From Saussurea involucrata (taxonomy: Eukaryota > Streptophyta > Magnoliopsida > Asterales > Asteraceae): a stretch of 64,000 nucleotides of DNA. Positions 22,349-33,771 of this stretch are shown here, in pieces. Position 1 is the first letter of the stretch; every line of letters begins with the position of its first letter. Where the stretch lies: NCBI GenBank assembly GCA_033807775.1, contig CM066314.1, positions 146,495,429 through 146,559,428 of the forward strand, written 5' to 3'. The notes under the pieces are model-generated. The model worked only from the letters and a program-made list of their open reading frames with translations, was not told the origin of the DNA and ran no database searches. The position numbers were made by a program, and so were the translations under genes.

Positions 22349-22976
22349 TCCTTGCATTAGTTCTTCGGGATTGATAGGATTTCGAAGATCGAGATTTTTG
22401 AACAGAGCTTGCCATCGACGTGCTTTTTAGTTCTAGGGTAGGTTTTTGGGTTTACGAGCTAGACTTTTTATGTTCGGGTTGTTGGTATGCAACGACTTTT
22501 GACTTTGTATTTACTTGTCCGACTATCGGTCGTTCATATGTAATCGTTTATTGAAGATCCTTCTTTTGTTGAACTCGTGTTTTTAATTACATATGTCGTG
22601 GATAAATGTAATATTGATCATAAGTATGAAATAAACGGAGGATCGTGCGACTTAGGCTTTTATTGAAATATAAAGGTTGAAACATAAATCATGTATTTGG
22701 ACACAAATATATATCATCGATGTATTTAGAACATACAAAGTATTTCTAAGTTCCAGAGACTTAGATCGAGGGATCGTTTAGACCTTACGTGTGACTGTAT
22801 CGTATGATGAAACTTTTAGAATATATGCCCCTGTGATCAAACAATCGAGTCATGCACTTGTATACTCATGTCGTGCGTTCATGCGATAAAGTTTGTTAGA
22901 GGTCGGTCGTGGTTTTACCAACGATTTTGCGGTGCTTACAGTCGTGCTGAAAACTTTGTATGATAGGAAGGCGATC
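22349..22976. other. Spacer between convergent pol and short antisense gene
   Basis: No ORF is supported here. A much degraded form of the gag-class palindrome (TCGTGG..., ...CCAACGA) lies near 22904-22924, at the same relative position as in the gag-class elements. The spacing suggests common ancestry of the two 3' regions. Confidence 0.5.
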
Positions 22977-25900
22977 TTAAAAGAAATATTTTTTCAAATG
23001 CGTCGCATTCCAACTTCGGGGGATTTCCTGATTGTCGAGGGTTCGAAGTCGATAGGCTCCTTTACCAACGACTTCGGAGATACGATAGGGACCTTCCCAT
23101 TTGGTAGAAAGTTTACCTGCATTGAGTTCCTGGGTATTCGGGAATACTCGACGGAGGACGTAATCGCCTTCTTGAAAGATTTTAACTTTGACGTGTTTAT
23201 TGAAATGTCGCTCGATTGCTTGCTTCTGTGACGCCATTCTGATCAAGGCCGATTCTCTGAGCTCTTCGAGGGCGTCGAGGTCATAACTTAAATCAACCAA
23301 GTTGTGGTCGATGGAATTGTGCCTCGAAGTTGGGAGATGAACTTCGATTGGTAGGACGGCTTCACAGCCGTAGACGAGAGAGAAGGGGGTTTGTCATGTG
23401 GATGTGCGGGGTGTCGTGCGATTTGCCCATAGGACTGAAGGGAGCTCTTCAACCCATCTTCCTTTTGCAGCTTTTAATCGTTTTTTGATCGAGGCTACAA
23501 TAGTCTTATTACTAAACTCGGCAAGTCCATTGGCTTGGGGATATCTGGGAGTCGAGGTCGTCAGTTTGATGTTCCTATCTTCACAGAACTGTTGGGTCCT
23601 GTCGCTTATGAATTGGGATCCATTGTCGCAGACAATTTCGGATGGAATCCCAAACCTGCATATGATGTTAGTCTGGATAAAAGAAATAACTTCTTTATCC
23701 CTGATTTGGGAGAAGGCAGCCGCTTCGACCCATTTAGAAAAGTAATCCGTGAGTACGAGGAGGAATACTTTTTGCCCCGGAGCAGGTGGTAGTTTGCCGA
23801 CAATATCCATTCCCCACCTCATGAAAGGCCATGGGACAAGCGTTGAGTGCAAAGGCTCTGAGGGTTTATGAGACATACCTGAGTATCGTTGACAGGGGTC
23901 GCAATTCTGGACGTACTTGACAGCGTCTTGTCGCAGTGTCGGCCAAAAATACCCTTGTCGGGAGATACGATTAGCCAAGCTACGACCTCCTGAATGATTA
24001 CCACATTCGCCGTCGTGCATCTCTTGGAGGATTTTTTGGGCTTGATTTTTGCTGATGATGCACCTTAAATTCAAGCCCGTTGATGATCTCCGATAAAGCG
24101 TATTTTCGATTATGACGTACTTAGAGGCTTTGAATCTGGTTTTTCGAGCCTCCATTTTGTCTTCGGGGAGTTGGTCGTGTACGAGGAAGTTTCGAATGTC
24201 GCGTGACCAATCATCTTCTTCGTCTTCGATCTGGACGACGTCTGTGTTTCCAATAGACGGTGTTGCCAGGTGAATCATAGGCATAACATTAAATATTGGT
24301 TCAACTAAAGCTGACCCAAGGTTTGCCAATGCGTCGGCCTGAGTGTTCTGGTCTCGCGGAATCTGTTCAATAGAAAAAGATTTAAATTTTTTGGAAATTT
24401 CTTTTGCCACGCTTAGATATGCTGTCATTTTTGAATCCTTGGCTGCGAATTCTCCATTGATTTGATTTACTACCAGCAGGGAATCGCTCTTGACATGCAA
24501 TGCGGTTGCCCCCGAGTCGTGGGCCATATTCATTCCCACGATCAGGGCTTCATATTCGGCTTCGTTGTTGGTGGCCTTGAAGTCGCATCGGACCGAGTAT
24601 ACCATCTTACCCCCCTGTGGCGACTTTAAGACGATACCCAGTCCAGAACCTCTAATGTTGGATGATCCGTCGACATGTAGGATCCAAGGCACGTCGTCGT
24701 GAGTCGCCACAGTGGACACCTCGAGCTCTGCTTCTTTCTCCAACTCAGGGCTGAAGTCGGCGATAAAGTCTGCCAAGGCTTGCGATTTGATCGCGGTCTT
24801 GGGCTTGAAATCGATATCGTAACTGCTGAGATATATGCTCCACTTTGCTTAGCGACCTGTCAACTCAGGTTTTCTTAAAACAGACTTAAGAGGAAAGTTA
24901 GTTACGACAGTAATAGGATGCGATTCGAAGTAGTGTCGTAATTTTTTAGCAGCTGTGACTAGCGACAAAAGCAGTTTTTCCATGGAAGAATACCTGGTTT
25001 CTGCGTCCAAGAGAGATTTACTTACGTAGTAGATTGGTAGATGATGTTTTCCGTCCTCTCGTGTGAGTACGGCGCTTACCGCATTTGGACTGACAGCTAA
25101 ATACAATTGTAAGACCTCATGATCGTGAGGTTTCGACAACAGAGGAGGCGACGCCATATACTCCTTGAGTTTTTGCAATGCTTGCTCATGATCGTTGGTC
25201 CAGTTGAAACCTTTGTTTTTCCTGAGGACGTTATAAAACAGATGACATCTATCTGAAGATCGGGAGATAAACCTGTTTAGGGCCGCTACTCGACTAGTAA
25301 GACTTTGGACCTCCTTGAAATTTCGAGGAGATTTGATGTCGATGATGGCTTTGATTTGATCAGGGTTATCCTCGATTCCTCGGCGAGTGACCATGTGGCC
25401 TAAGAACTTTCCAGCACTGACTCCGAAGGAACATTTGGTAGGGTTGAGCTTCATGCTATACTCCCGAAGGATGTTGAACGATTGTCTTAGATGCTCGACA
25501 TGATCGACCGCTTGCTTTGACTTGACGAGCATGTCGTCAATATATACCTCCATTGTGTCGCCGAGATGGTCTTTGAACATTTTATTCACCAGACGTTGAT
25601 AGGTGGATCCTGCATTTTTTAGTTCGAAAGGCATAACTTTATAACAGTAAATACCTCGATCCGTCATAAAAGCGGTTTTCTCCTGGTCCTTGACGTGCAT
25701 TAAGATTTGGTTATACCCTGAATAGGCATCCATGAAGGTCAATAGTTCATGTCCTGCGGTTGCGTCGACCATGGCGTCGATATGCGGTAATGGGAAAGGA
25801 TCTTTCGGGCAAGCCTTATTGAGATCGGTGAAGTCGATACAGACCCTCCATTTTCCATTCTTCTTAGCCACGACCACGACATTAGCAAGCCAGTCAGGAT

Positions 25901-26159
25901 ACTTTACTTCTCGAATCTTTCCGGTCTTGAGGAGGTTATCGACTTCATCGTTTATTACCTTATTTCTTTCAGGAGAGAATTTACGGCGCTTTTGCTTGAC
26001 GGGTTTAAACGATGGATCGATATTGAGCTTGTGAGAAATGATGTTAGGGTCAATGCCAACCATATCCTCATGCGACCAGGCGAAGCAGTCAGCATATTCC
26101 TTTTCAAGCTTTCCATGCGTTGGGTCAGCGGTTCGCTCTGAATTACCGATATCTGCCAT
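22977..26159 (-). CDS. pol: Tat pol polyprotein (RT, RNase H, second RNase H, integrase), two premature stops
   Basis: It is one frame of 1061 codons, broken only by TAA (24849-24851) and TGA (23394-23396). RT covers about residues 85-300, with the catalytic Asp in FMDAYSGYNQ (D144) and YIDD (206-209). The Gypsy RNase H follows (about 310-430); it reads LYLAVS where a catalytic Asp is expected, as is usual in Tat. A second, archaeal-type RNase H follows, with all acidic residues visible (HVDGSS D497, NNEAEYEA, KSDS D559, TQADALAN). Integrase has a zinc-binding part ending CDPCQRY, a core with GMDIVG, CDNGSQF and NGLAEFSNK, and the C-terminal KWEGPY motif (ORF part 23300-22977). The ATG is the one that opens gag in sister elements; neither Gag nor protease is encoded. 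It was recently functional in design but is disabled now. Confidence 0.92.
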
Positions 26160-26239
26160 TTTCCTGTGATAGAGAACAGAAGAAACTCCAAGAAACTATT
26201 AGTAGGGTGCACGTTCGTCGAGGATTTTCTCTAGATGAG

Positions 26240-26257
26240 GTCCCACGGATGGCGCCA
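26240..26257 (-). other. Primer-binding site of pol-class element
   Basis: It is identical to the sites at 17617 and 48189 and three bases inside the 5' LTR. The leader between it and the pol ATG (26160-26239) also matches the gag-class leader, with the phrase AGTTTCTTGGAGTTTCTTC. Confidence 0.75.
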
Positions 26258-26260
26258 AAC

Positions 26261-27211
26261 TGTTAATGCCAAAAATCGCACCAAAGGGACAACTTAAGGT
26301 CGATATGGACTTAATCAACTAAAGAAAGGATCTTTCGACGAGACGTGCAACGAGGGAAAAATAAACGAGACAAGGGATTTGATGACGCAGGAAAAACCTC
26401 AAACGAGGAAAAAACCTGCGGACGACAGTGGGTGTCGTCGCTGCACTATGGTCGCCAATCAGGGGCGACGTCCTTGGTACTGGCGTCGGTCGTACGATGG
26501 TTACAATACAAATGAAGGAAATACTTTGAAATGTAAAGTACAAGTGTTTAAATATGAAAACAGGTGTTTGTCGTGTGTGAATACAAAGTGTGAACTTCTG
26601 GTCGAGGGCTGTTGTCGTGCGTCGAGAGCGATACTTGAGCTTTCCTTCGAGTGTTCTTGAGTTCGCTGTAAGATTCTGGCTTTCAGTACTTAATCTCCAG
26701 AGTTTGAATGTTCTTTGCTATGAGTTTGGATGATTTTCTCTGTTGTGTGGCGATGTTCACTGGAGTGTATTGGATGTTAAGCGATGTCCCTTAAAATGAA
26801 GCTTTAGCTTGTCTTTTATAGCCTTCGCGTCATTAATTAACTCCATTAATGATTCGATCAACGGCTACAACGGCTAGAAACGATCGTCGGAGTGATTATC
26901 CATAATGATCTTCGTCCGTTACGGTCGCTTGCTGTTAATGGCTTTGACCCCTGCATTAAATACTTAACAAATGTAACAGTCAAGGTTAACGTTAGCTTTG
27001 GTCGAAGGTACAATGATCTTACGCGATGGTCGAACGGGACGGGCGATACTATGGTCGAGCGTCATGGGGGACGTACGACTTACCTTTTACGGGCGACGAC
27101 GGATGTTTTATGGGTTCTCGTCGAGACCTTATCTTAATACAAGATTTGGTTTATGACGTGCGTCTTATCTGTTCCGGTCGTGGTCGTACGACGTGGTTTT
27201 TTGCCCAAACA
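26261..27211 (-). repeat. 5' LTR of pol-class element (951 bp)
   Basis: The termini match the other Tat LTRs. A TATA-like TATAAAAG lies at 26820-26813 on the minus strand. It is followed by the CCGGG target duplication and then by the LINE. Confidence 0.92.
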
Positions 27212-28860
27212 CCGGGTCGTCGGATCACTGATAACATTATGATGGCTCATGAGCTTCTTGCCGGTTATGGGATGGATAATGGTCCTCCATGCTGGTCGTT
27301 TAAAATTGATATACAAAAGGCTTACGATTCAGTTGATTGGAGATTTCTCTCCTTGGTTTTGGCTAGAATAGGATTTCACCCGATCATGTGTCACTGGATT
27401 ATGGAGGCTGTTACTACATCCTCTTATTCCTTGACTATTAATGGAGAGTCGCATGGTTTCTTTCAATGGAAAAGGGGATTGCGACAAGGCTGCCCCCTCT
27501 CGCCTTATCTTTTTACTTTGGTTATGCAAGCTTTTTCACAGTTCCTTGCGAGACGTACGGATGTGAATTCGGGGTTTCAATTCCACAAAGGTTTCTCTCG
27601 GATCTCGTTAACCCATCTTTATTTTGCAGATGATTTGATGGTGTTTTCTAAAGGTGATACTAACTCGGTGCTTGCCGTAAAGAACGCTTTGGATGAATTT
27701 GCGAGGCTTCCGGATTAACACCGAGTATGACGAAAAGCTCTGTATACTTTTCGAATGTTCCTGATGAAGTAAGGAATGGAATTGTTGAAATCCTTCCTTT
27801 TCAAATGGGTGTTTTGCCTTTTCGATATTTGGGAGTGCCACTCTCTTCCAAGCGTCTTCGGGTGGCGGATTTTAGAGGTTTGGTGGCAAAGGTCCGTGCT
27901 AGAATTGTCAATTGGAAAACCAAATGCTTATCCTTCGGGGGCCGGTTACAATTGATAAAATTGGTTTTGGAGTCCCTCCAGCTATATTGGATGATGGTGT
28001 TTACGATCCCCGCGTCGGTTATTCATGACTTGGAGAAGATGTTTCGTGAGTTCTTATGGGCTCATGGGGATTCTTCAAGAGGTAGGAATGAAATGAAGTT
28101 GCTTGCTCAAAGAAAGTGGGTGGTCTTGGTCTTAAACGTCTTGCACTTTGGAACCGAGCTTTATTAGTATCCTATATTTGGGATATACTTCGAAGACGGA
28201 ATTCGATATGGGTTTCGTGGGTGTATGTTTATCGTTTGCGGGATTCTCATTTTTGGTGTGTTACGCCTCTCTCTACATCCACATGGATTTGGCGCCGTTT
28301 ACTTGCTATTCGAGAGCATGTTCGACCTTTTTCATGCATGTTATTGGTGACGGCCTTCAAACGAACGCGTGGGAAGAAGCATAGCTGGTTGTTGGCCCCT
28401 TATCGAAATATTTAACGTATCGATTGATACATGCGGGTGGGTTCACTACGGTCTCTAAGGTGGTGGAGGTTATTGCTTAGATCGGTGATGTTTGGCCATT
28501 GAATTGGTTACGATGTTGTGACAGGCTTGCGGTTATTCGCGTCCCAACTTTGATTCATGGTTCGAAAGACCAAGTTATATGGCTTAACAATAGGCATCAA
28601 CCAACTCGGTTTGCTATTTCGTAGGTTTGGAAGTCTTTCGAAGTACCATACCAGGAAGTTGAATGGCATAAATTTTGTTGGTTTTCAAGTCATATTCCTA
28701 AGCATGGTTTTTGCTTATGGCTAGCTTTTCGAAAGAGATTGATGACGCAAGATAGGATGGTAGCTTGGAGACAAGATACAAATTCTTTAGTCTGTTCGCT
28801 TTGCTCAACTGGTATGGACTCTCATGACCACCTTTTTTTCACTTGTTCCTTTTCGGCGGC
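27212..28860 (+). pseudogene. LINE (L1-type) reverse transcriptase, downstream part with zf-RVT
   Basis: The frame continues from the piece at 20345-20445. It shows RRITDN, KIDIQKAYDSVDW, RGLRQGCPLSPYLF and the catalytic YFADD (about 27617-27633). Next come PFRYLGVPL and the conserved block around FGGRLQLIKLVL. Near 28640-28860 is a zf-RVT domain (WLAFRKRL, CSLC, DHLFFTC). Stops and frameshifts occur near 27718, 28100-28170 and 28415-28480, so it is a pseudogene. It is cut at 28860 by the first LTR of the tandem Tat array; the rest should lie beyond that array, outside the window. L1-type elements of this class move by target-primed reverse transcription. Confidence 0.9.
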
Positions 28861-29842
28861 TGTTAATGCCAAAAATCGCACCAAAGGGACAACTTAAGGT
28901 CGATGTGGACTTAAACAACTAAAGAAAGAATCTTTCGACGAGACGTGCGACGAGGATAAAAATAAAGAAACAAGGGATTTGATGACGCAGGAAAAACCTC
29001 AATCGAGGAAAAAACCTGCGGACGACAGGGGGTGTCGTCGTTGCACTATGGTCGCCAATCAGGGGCGATGTCCTTGGATACTGGTGTCGATCGTACAGTG
29101 ATTACAATACAAATGAAGAAAATGCTTCGAAATGTAAAGTACAAGTGTTTGAACGTAAAAACAGGTGTTTGTCGAGTACGAAACAAAGTGTAAACTATTG
29201 GTCGAGGGCTGTTGTCGTGCGTCGAGACTGATTCTTCGACAGAAAGCTCTTCACCGCTGTTATTTTTGAATGCGCTGTAGTATTCTGGAATTCAGTGCTA
29301 GATGATAACTTTCAGTATGTGTTTCTCGAGTTCTGCTTCGGATGTTTGTTGCTAGATATTTGATGTGTATCGGATGTTATCTGATGATCCTTGATGTGAA
29401 GACTTAGCTTGGTATTTATAGTCTTCGCGTCATTAATTAGCTCCATTAATGCTTTGATCAACGGCTACAACGGCTGGAAACGGTTGCCGGAGTGATTATC
29501 CATGATGATCTTCGTCCGTTACGGCTATCGGTCGTTGATGGTTGCGTCGGTTACATCCGTTGCTCCTTAATGACTTTGACTTCTGCATTAAACACTTAAC
29601 AAACGTAACAGTCATGGTTAACGTTAGTTTGGTCGAGGTCGCATGGTTCTATGCGACGGTCGTGCGGGACGGGCGACGCTAGGGTCGAGTGTCACGAGGA
29701 ACTCTCGACTTACCTTTTAGGAGGGATGACGATGGCGTTTTGGGTCTTTGTCGAGACCTTATCTTAATACAAGATATAGTTCTTAATCATACGTCTTACC
29801 TGTTCTGGTCGTGGTCGAGCGACGTGATTTTTTGCCCAAACA
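28861..29842 (-). repeat. Array LTR1 (982 bp)
   Basis: This is the outermost 3' LTR of the array. It differs from LTR2-4 at about ten scattered bases and, unlike them, keeps GCCCAAACA at its right end (the others have TCCCAAACA). The polypurine tract follows at 29843. Confidence 0.92.
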
Positions 29843-30289
29843 GTTTGCCCCCAAAAATTTGAAAATTGAATGTCAAATTTAAGTTTTAAATTTTGTCAAT
29901 CAGACGCATAGGAAAAAAACAAGAGTTAGAAATTACCTCAATCGCCTTGGAACTAGACTGGTCCGTTTCTAACTAAACGAGAAGTTGAAAAGGGAACGAA
30001 GTCGTGACGTCACGATGACACACGATTGTGCTTACCAGCTGTCGATGACAGGTGTCGACGATCCATGCGGTCATACGAAGGGACGAGAGCACGTGGCGGT
30101 CATCCAGGGATTCGATTTGATGCGATTGTTTGTATAAATAAAAGATCACGACGGGTCTTTTCTTGCTATACTTCGAAGTGTTTATTTGGGAAGAGATTTC
30201 GCCTTGATTCCTTTCCATTCTTCGTCCGAACTTACCCGAATCGTTGCAAATCTTCGGCCTAGTAGAGATTGTTCGAGGTTTAGAGTGTT

Positions 30290-30296
30290 TATATAA
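30290..30296 (+). promoter_or_regulatory. TATA box of array antisense gene A
   Basis: TATATAA lies 55 bp upstream of the ATG at 30351. It is kept in the other units, shortly before the ATGs at 49699, 56016 and 62331. Confidence 0.6.
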
Positions 30297-30350
30297 CGCA
30301 TTGCTCTTCCGCTTTGGTTTTTATCGATCGTCTCCTTCGTTTGATAAACA

Positions 30351-32012
30351 ATGTCGATTGAACCAGAGAGTTCTATCGTGAGTCAGGAGGATTTAGATGC
30401 CTTTAGGCGTCTAGCGAAGATCCCTGCGGAAGTAGAGTTAACCATTCCAGGGGATATACGTCCTGAGAATTGTCCCGAAGGATGCTTCGTGATATACGAG
30501 TATCCCTTCAAAATAGGGTTTGAGTGGCCGTATTCGGTTTTATCTAAGAATTTCATGCGATATTTTAGCCTGTCACCAGAGCAGTTGATGCCCCAACTTT
30601 GGCGGGTTTTTCTTGTTATTGAGCGATTGTGTGAAAAGTGGGATCCACCTATGACCCTGAATGATTTCTGGTTGGCTTATCAGGTTAAGAGTGACAAGAA
30701 TTGGCGTTAAAGTCCGTATTCCAAGTTTAAGGGTGATCGTACCCTGGTTTTAAATACTGCGGTCAACGACCGTGGATGGAAGAAGAGGTACGTATTCGTG
30801 CGTACTGACTCGCTTGACATCAATAGCAAATGGATTCGTCCTGACCGGAACATGGGAGGTATGTTTTTTCGATATATGTCACTGTTTGGTTCTTCCGCTT
30901 TCTATTTACTCGTTGCTTTTTTTCGTCTTCAGAGATTCAGTACGATGCTTTGCACCCGAACGAAGGTTCTCGAGCCAAGGTTGGCAGATTCCTGAGTTAT
31001 AGTACTGATGATCGATCTTTCGTCATGTGGCAACCGGCGGCCGAGGACGAGGACGCGATGGGAGATTCTGAAGAAGAGGGAGAGGAGGATGAGAGGGAAG
31101 AAGCGATTGGTAAACGTACCGTAGTTTTTATTTTACTTTGTTTACTCTATCCGCCTGACGCTTCATGTATTTCCTGATCAGTGCCGACCAAGAGGAAATC
31201 GGTCTCTAGGGCGAGAGGGGAGCAGGTTATGCGTGCCCTTCGGGGTGAAAATGTTTCGATAGCTGGGTCGAGCAAAAAGACAACCTGGAGGACAGTCCTG
31301 AGGGAACCGTCGTCTAGGGTTGATAACTCACCGGGAGTTGTTCTGCCTAAGGAGGCGAGGGTGTCATCTAGCCGTTTTGGCGTAACGGACGCGACGCCAG
31401 CAAGTTCGGCGCTTCCGGCGACAATGACGAGACCGGTGTTCAAGATGTCAACCCCATCATCTGCCGTCAGGGGCGAGGGGTCGTCGGCCGAAGTCGTGAC
31501 GGTTAATTTTTCATTGTCGTCGGACTTTATGGCGGATGGTGTCCTAGACGGGACGACGTTGTTTCCTCACTTGGAGAGGTGTTTGCTTCCATCTTTCAGG
31601 GAGCGTTTTCACGGGGTTCCGGCCGGAGAGATAGGATCTCAGGTTGCCAGTCTGGCGTTCTCAGTAAGTGTCAATCTTTCATGACTTGTTTCAACGTTCG
31701 ATGTCGTTCGTTGTCTAACACTTTTTCGTGTATTTTTAGACGTTCCAATCGTCTCTGGCATTGTACGTCGAGATGTCGAAAGCCGAGGAGTTTGTGGCGT
31801 CTGCTTTGAAAAGGGAGGAGGCGGTGTTGGAGAGAGAGAAGGCGGCTTCAGATAGGGAGAGGTTTGCCTTGGCGCGTGCTGACGAGCTAGCCATCCAGCT
31901 CTTCGATGCTCTGTATGAACTGCAGGAGATTCGTGCAGGAGGAGTGGCAGATGAAGGTCCTCGGGTCGGGACTTCGAGCAGGGATACGACCGATGTTCCC
32001 CCTGCCGTCTAG
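30351..32012 (+). CDS. Array antisense gene A (aORF-L), four exons, one premature stop
   Basis: The exons are 30351-30858, 30933-31109, 31182-31663 and 31740-32012, with GT-AG introns of 72-76 nt. Exon 1 has the PF04195-type domain (CPEGCFVIYEYPFKIGFEWP). A TAA at 30708-30710 stands where sister copies have the Tyr codon TAC. Exons 2-4 are open: acidic (EEEGEEDEREE), basic (KRKSVSRARGEQ), then a coiled coil rich in Glu, Arg and Ala (KREEAVLEREKAASDRER). Unlike units B, C and D it lacks the extra T in exon 1, and it keeps the original stop codon frame at the end of exon 4. Function unknown. Confidence 0.75.
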
Positions 32013-32544
32013 AATTTTCCTTTCCTTGTTTATTTTGCCATTCGACCAACCAGGGATCGAGTATGTATATAATGGTTTACTTAATGAATATATCTTTTGC
32101 TTATGCTTTATTCGAATCACATTTGATTATAAAGTCGAACATAAGATACATATGAAATCATGCGACTAAGGCGCTCATTGTAATACGATAATAAGAACGT
32201 AAAACAAATAAAAACACGCGATTAAAGCATCCATGCAGGGTATAAAAGCTAAGAAACTTAGATGTAAGTTATTTAGGCTTTGCGATTGTACGACGAGATC
32301 GTACGAGGAATTTGTGTCGTATGCCCCTGTGGAGGGACGGTCAGGGAAGAAAATCCTGATTGTTTATGTCGTGCGATTCTGCGAATTTAAAGTCATCTAG
32401 TAGACTTAATGATTACTGTCGTGCGATTCTGCGATAATCTGTCGTGCGATTCTGCGATAAAACGATGTCGGGGGTTGGTCGTTGGCTAGCCAACGACCCT
32501 CCGATGCTTAAGTCAGTAAACGTTTTGTGAGAAAAAATCATATG
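32013..32544. other. Convergent intergenic region of unit A, left of the Copia insertion
   Basis: No ORF is supported. It contains repeated TCGTGCGATTCTGCGA words (two adjacent copies near 32420-32460 where units B and C have one) and the palindrome at 32477-32498. The Copia element landed 46 bp after the palindrome, duplicating ATATG (32540-32544). Confidence 0.8.
32477..32498. repeat. Perfect 22-bp palindrome, unit A
   Basis: It is the same sequence as at 14943-14964, with arm GGTCGTTGGCT, located between the convergent antisense gene and gag. Confidence 0.9.
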
Positions 32545-33504
32545 TGTTGGTCCCGAAAGGCTTAAACAAGTTTGTAGAAGGGGGGGTTGAATACAAACAC
32601 ACTATTTTACTTTTCTAAATTGTTTATTGATAAATCATTAACAATTTACAGCTTGTTGCGGAAACAAGATTAAGGATAAACCTAAATCTAAACAAGTTGG
32701 AACACTAAGGTTTTCTTGCACTAAGAAAGATAAGGAGATTACTAATAAAATCCTATCTTGAGAGATTTGAACTTGTCCAGAGTTAGCAAGTTACTTCAAA
32801 TGAAGTGAGTTCATCTCTTTATATACTGCATGCATTTAATGCAATTCTGTATACACTTTACACGTGTCATCAGCGGATTGGTTGCATGTCATTGACCTTT
32901 GTTGACAACCTTAGTAGCCGCATGAATGAACAGTGTAGTATCAGAGTGGTTGTACGATTTCAGATTTTCGGAGGTTCTTTTCTGACATTTCGTACGGTGG
33001 CGTGCAAGGGAGGTTAAGACAAAAGTACTTTGTACGGAGGACTTCATGATCAGCTTTCGTTGATTCAGCGATTATCATTTACTATTCAGCAGATGATAAA
33101 GTTCAGCGATAGCTGAAGTCTTGTACTTGATACTTCACGTTGAGTGGACAAATCTGAGTCTTCGCTGATCCGCATCAGTTCATTAGGAGACTTGTCGCTG
33201 GTTCTTGAGCTTGATCTTCGACTTCAGCGTAGAACCTTTGTTGACGTGAATCTTGTCTTCAGGGATCATAAGTAAACAACTAACTTATCAGCGATCACCA
33301 TAAGGACTGAACAGACTCAGCGATATGGTGAACAGTGTTCGCTGAATGTTTAAATCTAAAAGTGCGAGAGTTCCTATCAGCAGTACTGTAAGATCTTAGT
33401 ACTTATCAGCGATAGTGAAACTCTGATACATATTGTTTACTTACAATTTTCACTAAGTATTTAAGATAGGGTCATTATCAAATCACTGAGGGTTTGGATC
33501 AACA
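32545..33504 (-). repeat. 3' LTR of Copia element (960 bp)
   Basis: Termini are TGTTGGTCCC and GGATCAACA. CAGCG/CGCTG words occur about ten times in its right two-thirds. It differs from the 5' LTR at two bases that I found (CACGTTG against CACATTG, AGCGTAG against AGCATAG), both CG against CA. Confidence 0.96.
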
Positions 33505-33505
33505 A

Positions 33506-33514
33506 TCTCCCCCT
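33506..33514 (-). other. Polypurine tract of the Copia element
   Basis: AGGGGGAGA on the minus strand lies one base before the 3' LTR. This is the expected primer for plus-strand DNA synthesis. Confidence 0.85.
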
Positions 33515-33771
33515 ATTTGATTATGACATAGCAACAGAGAAAATTGCTATTTAATGAAAACATAAGGATAAAAAGAACTCATAAAATATTTGTCCCTTTT
33601 ACTGTTTTCTGGGATCTTTTCAGTACTGATGGAGTAAAGTACATTCGTTGAAATCTTTCTTTAAATCTTTGAATCAGGTTACAATATGAATAAGAAAGAT
33701 TACAAGTACAAGCGAAATAAATTACAAGTACTGAAGGATGACTGATACAATAGAGAAAGTGGTGATTGTTG
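33515..33771. other. 3' untranslated region of the third Copia ORF
   Basis: I see no ORF or structure I can support between the ORF3 stop and the polypurine tract. The sequence is A/T-rich. Confidence 0.6.

Larger units (their letters stand above)
20446..27211 (-). mobile_element. Minus-oriented pol-class Tat element without gag
   Basis: The LTRs are 20446-21375 (3', 930 bp) and 26261-27211 (5', 951 bp), flanked by CCGGG duplications (20441-20445 and 27212-27216). From its 5' end the order is LTR, primer-binding site, leader, one long pol frame (26159-22977), a spacer, the short antisense gene (plus strand 21681-22348), polypurine tract, LTR. Gag and protease are absent. The LTR ends, primer-binding site and leader are nearly the same as those of the gag-class elements, so the two classes could share packaging and priming signals. 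It sits inside a LINE. Confidence 0.93.
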
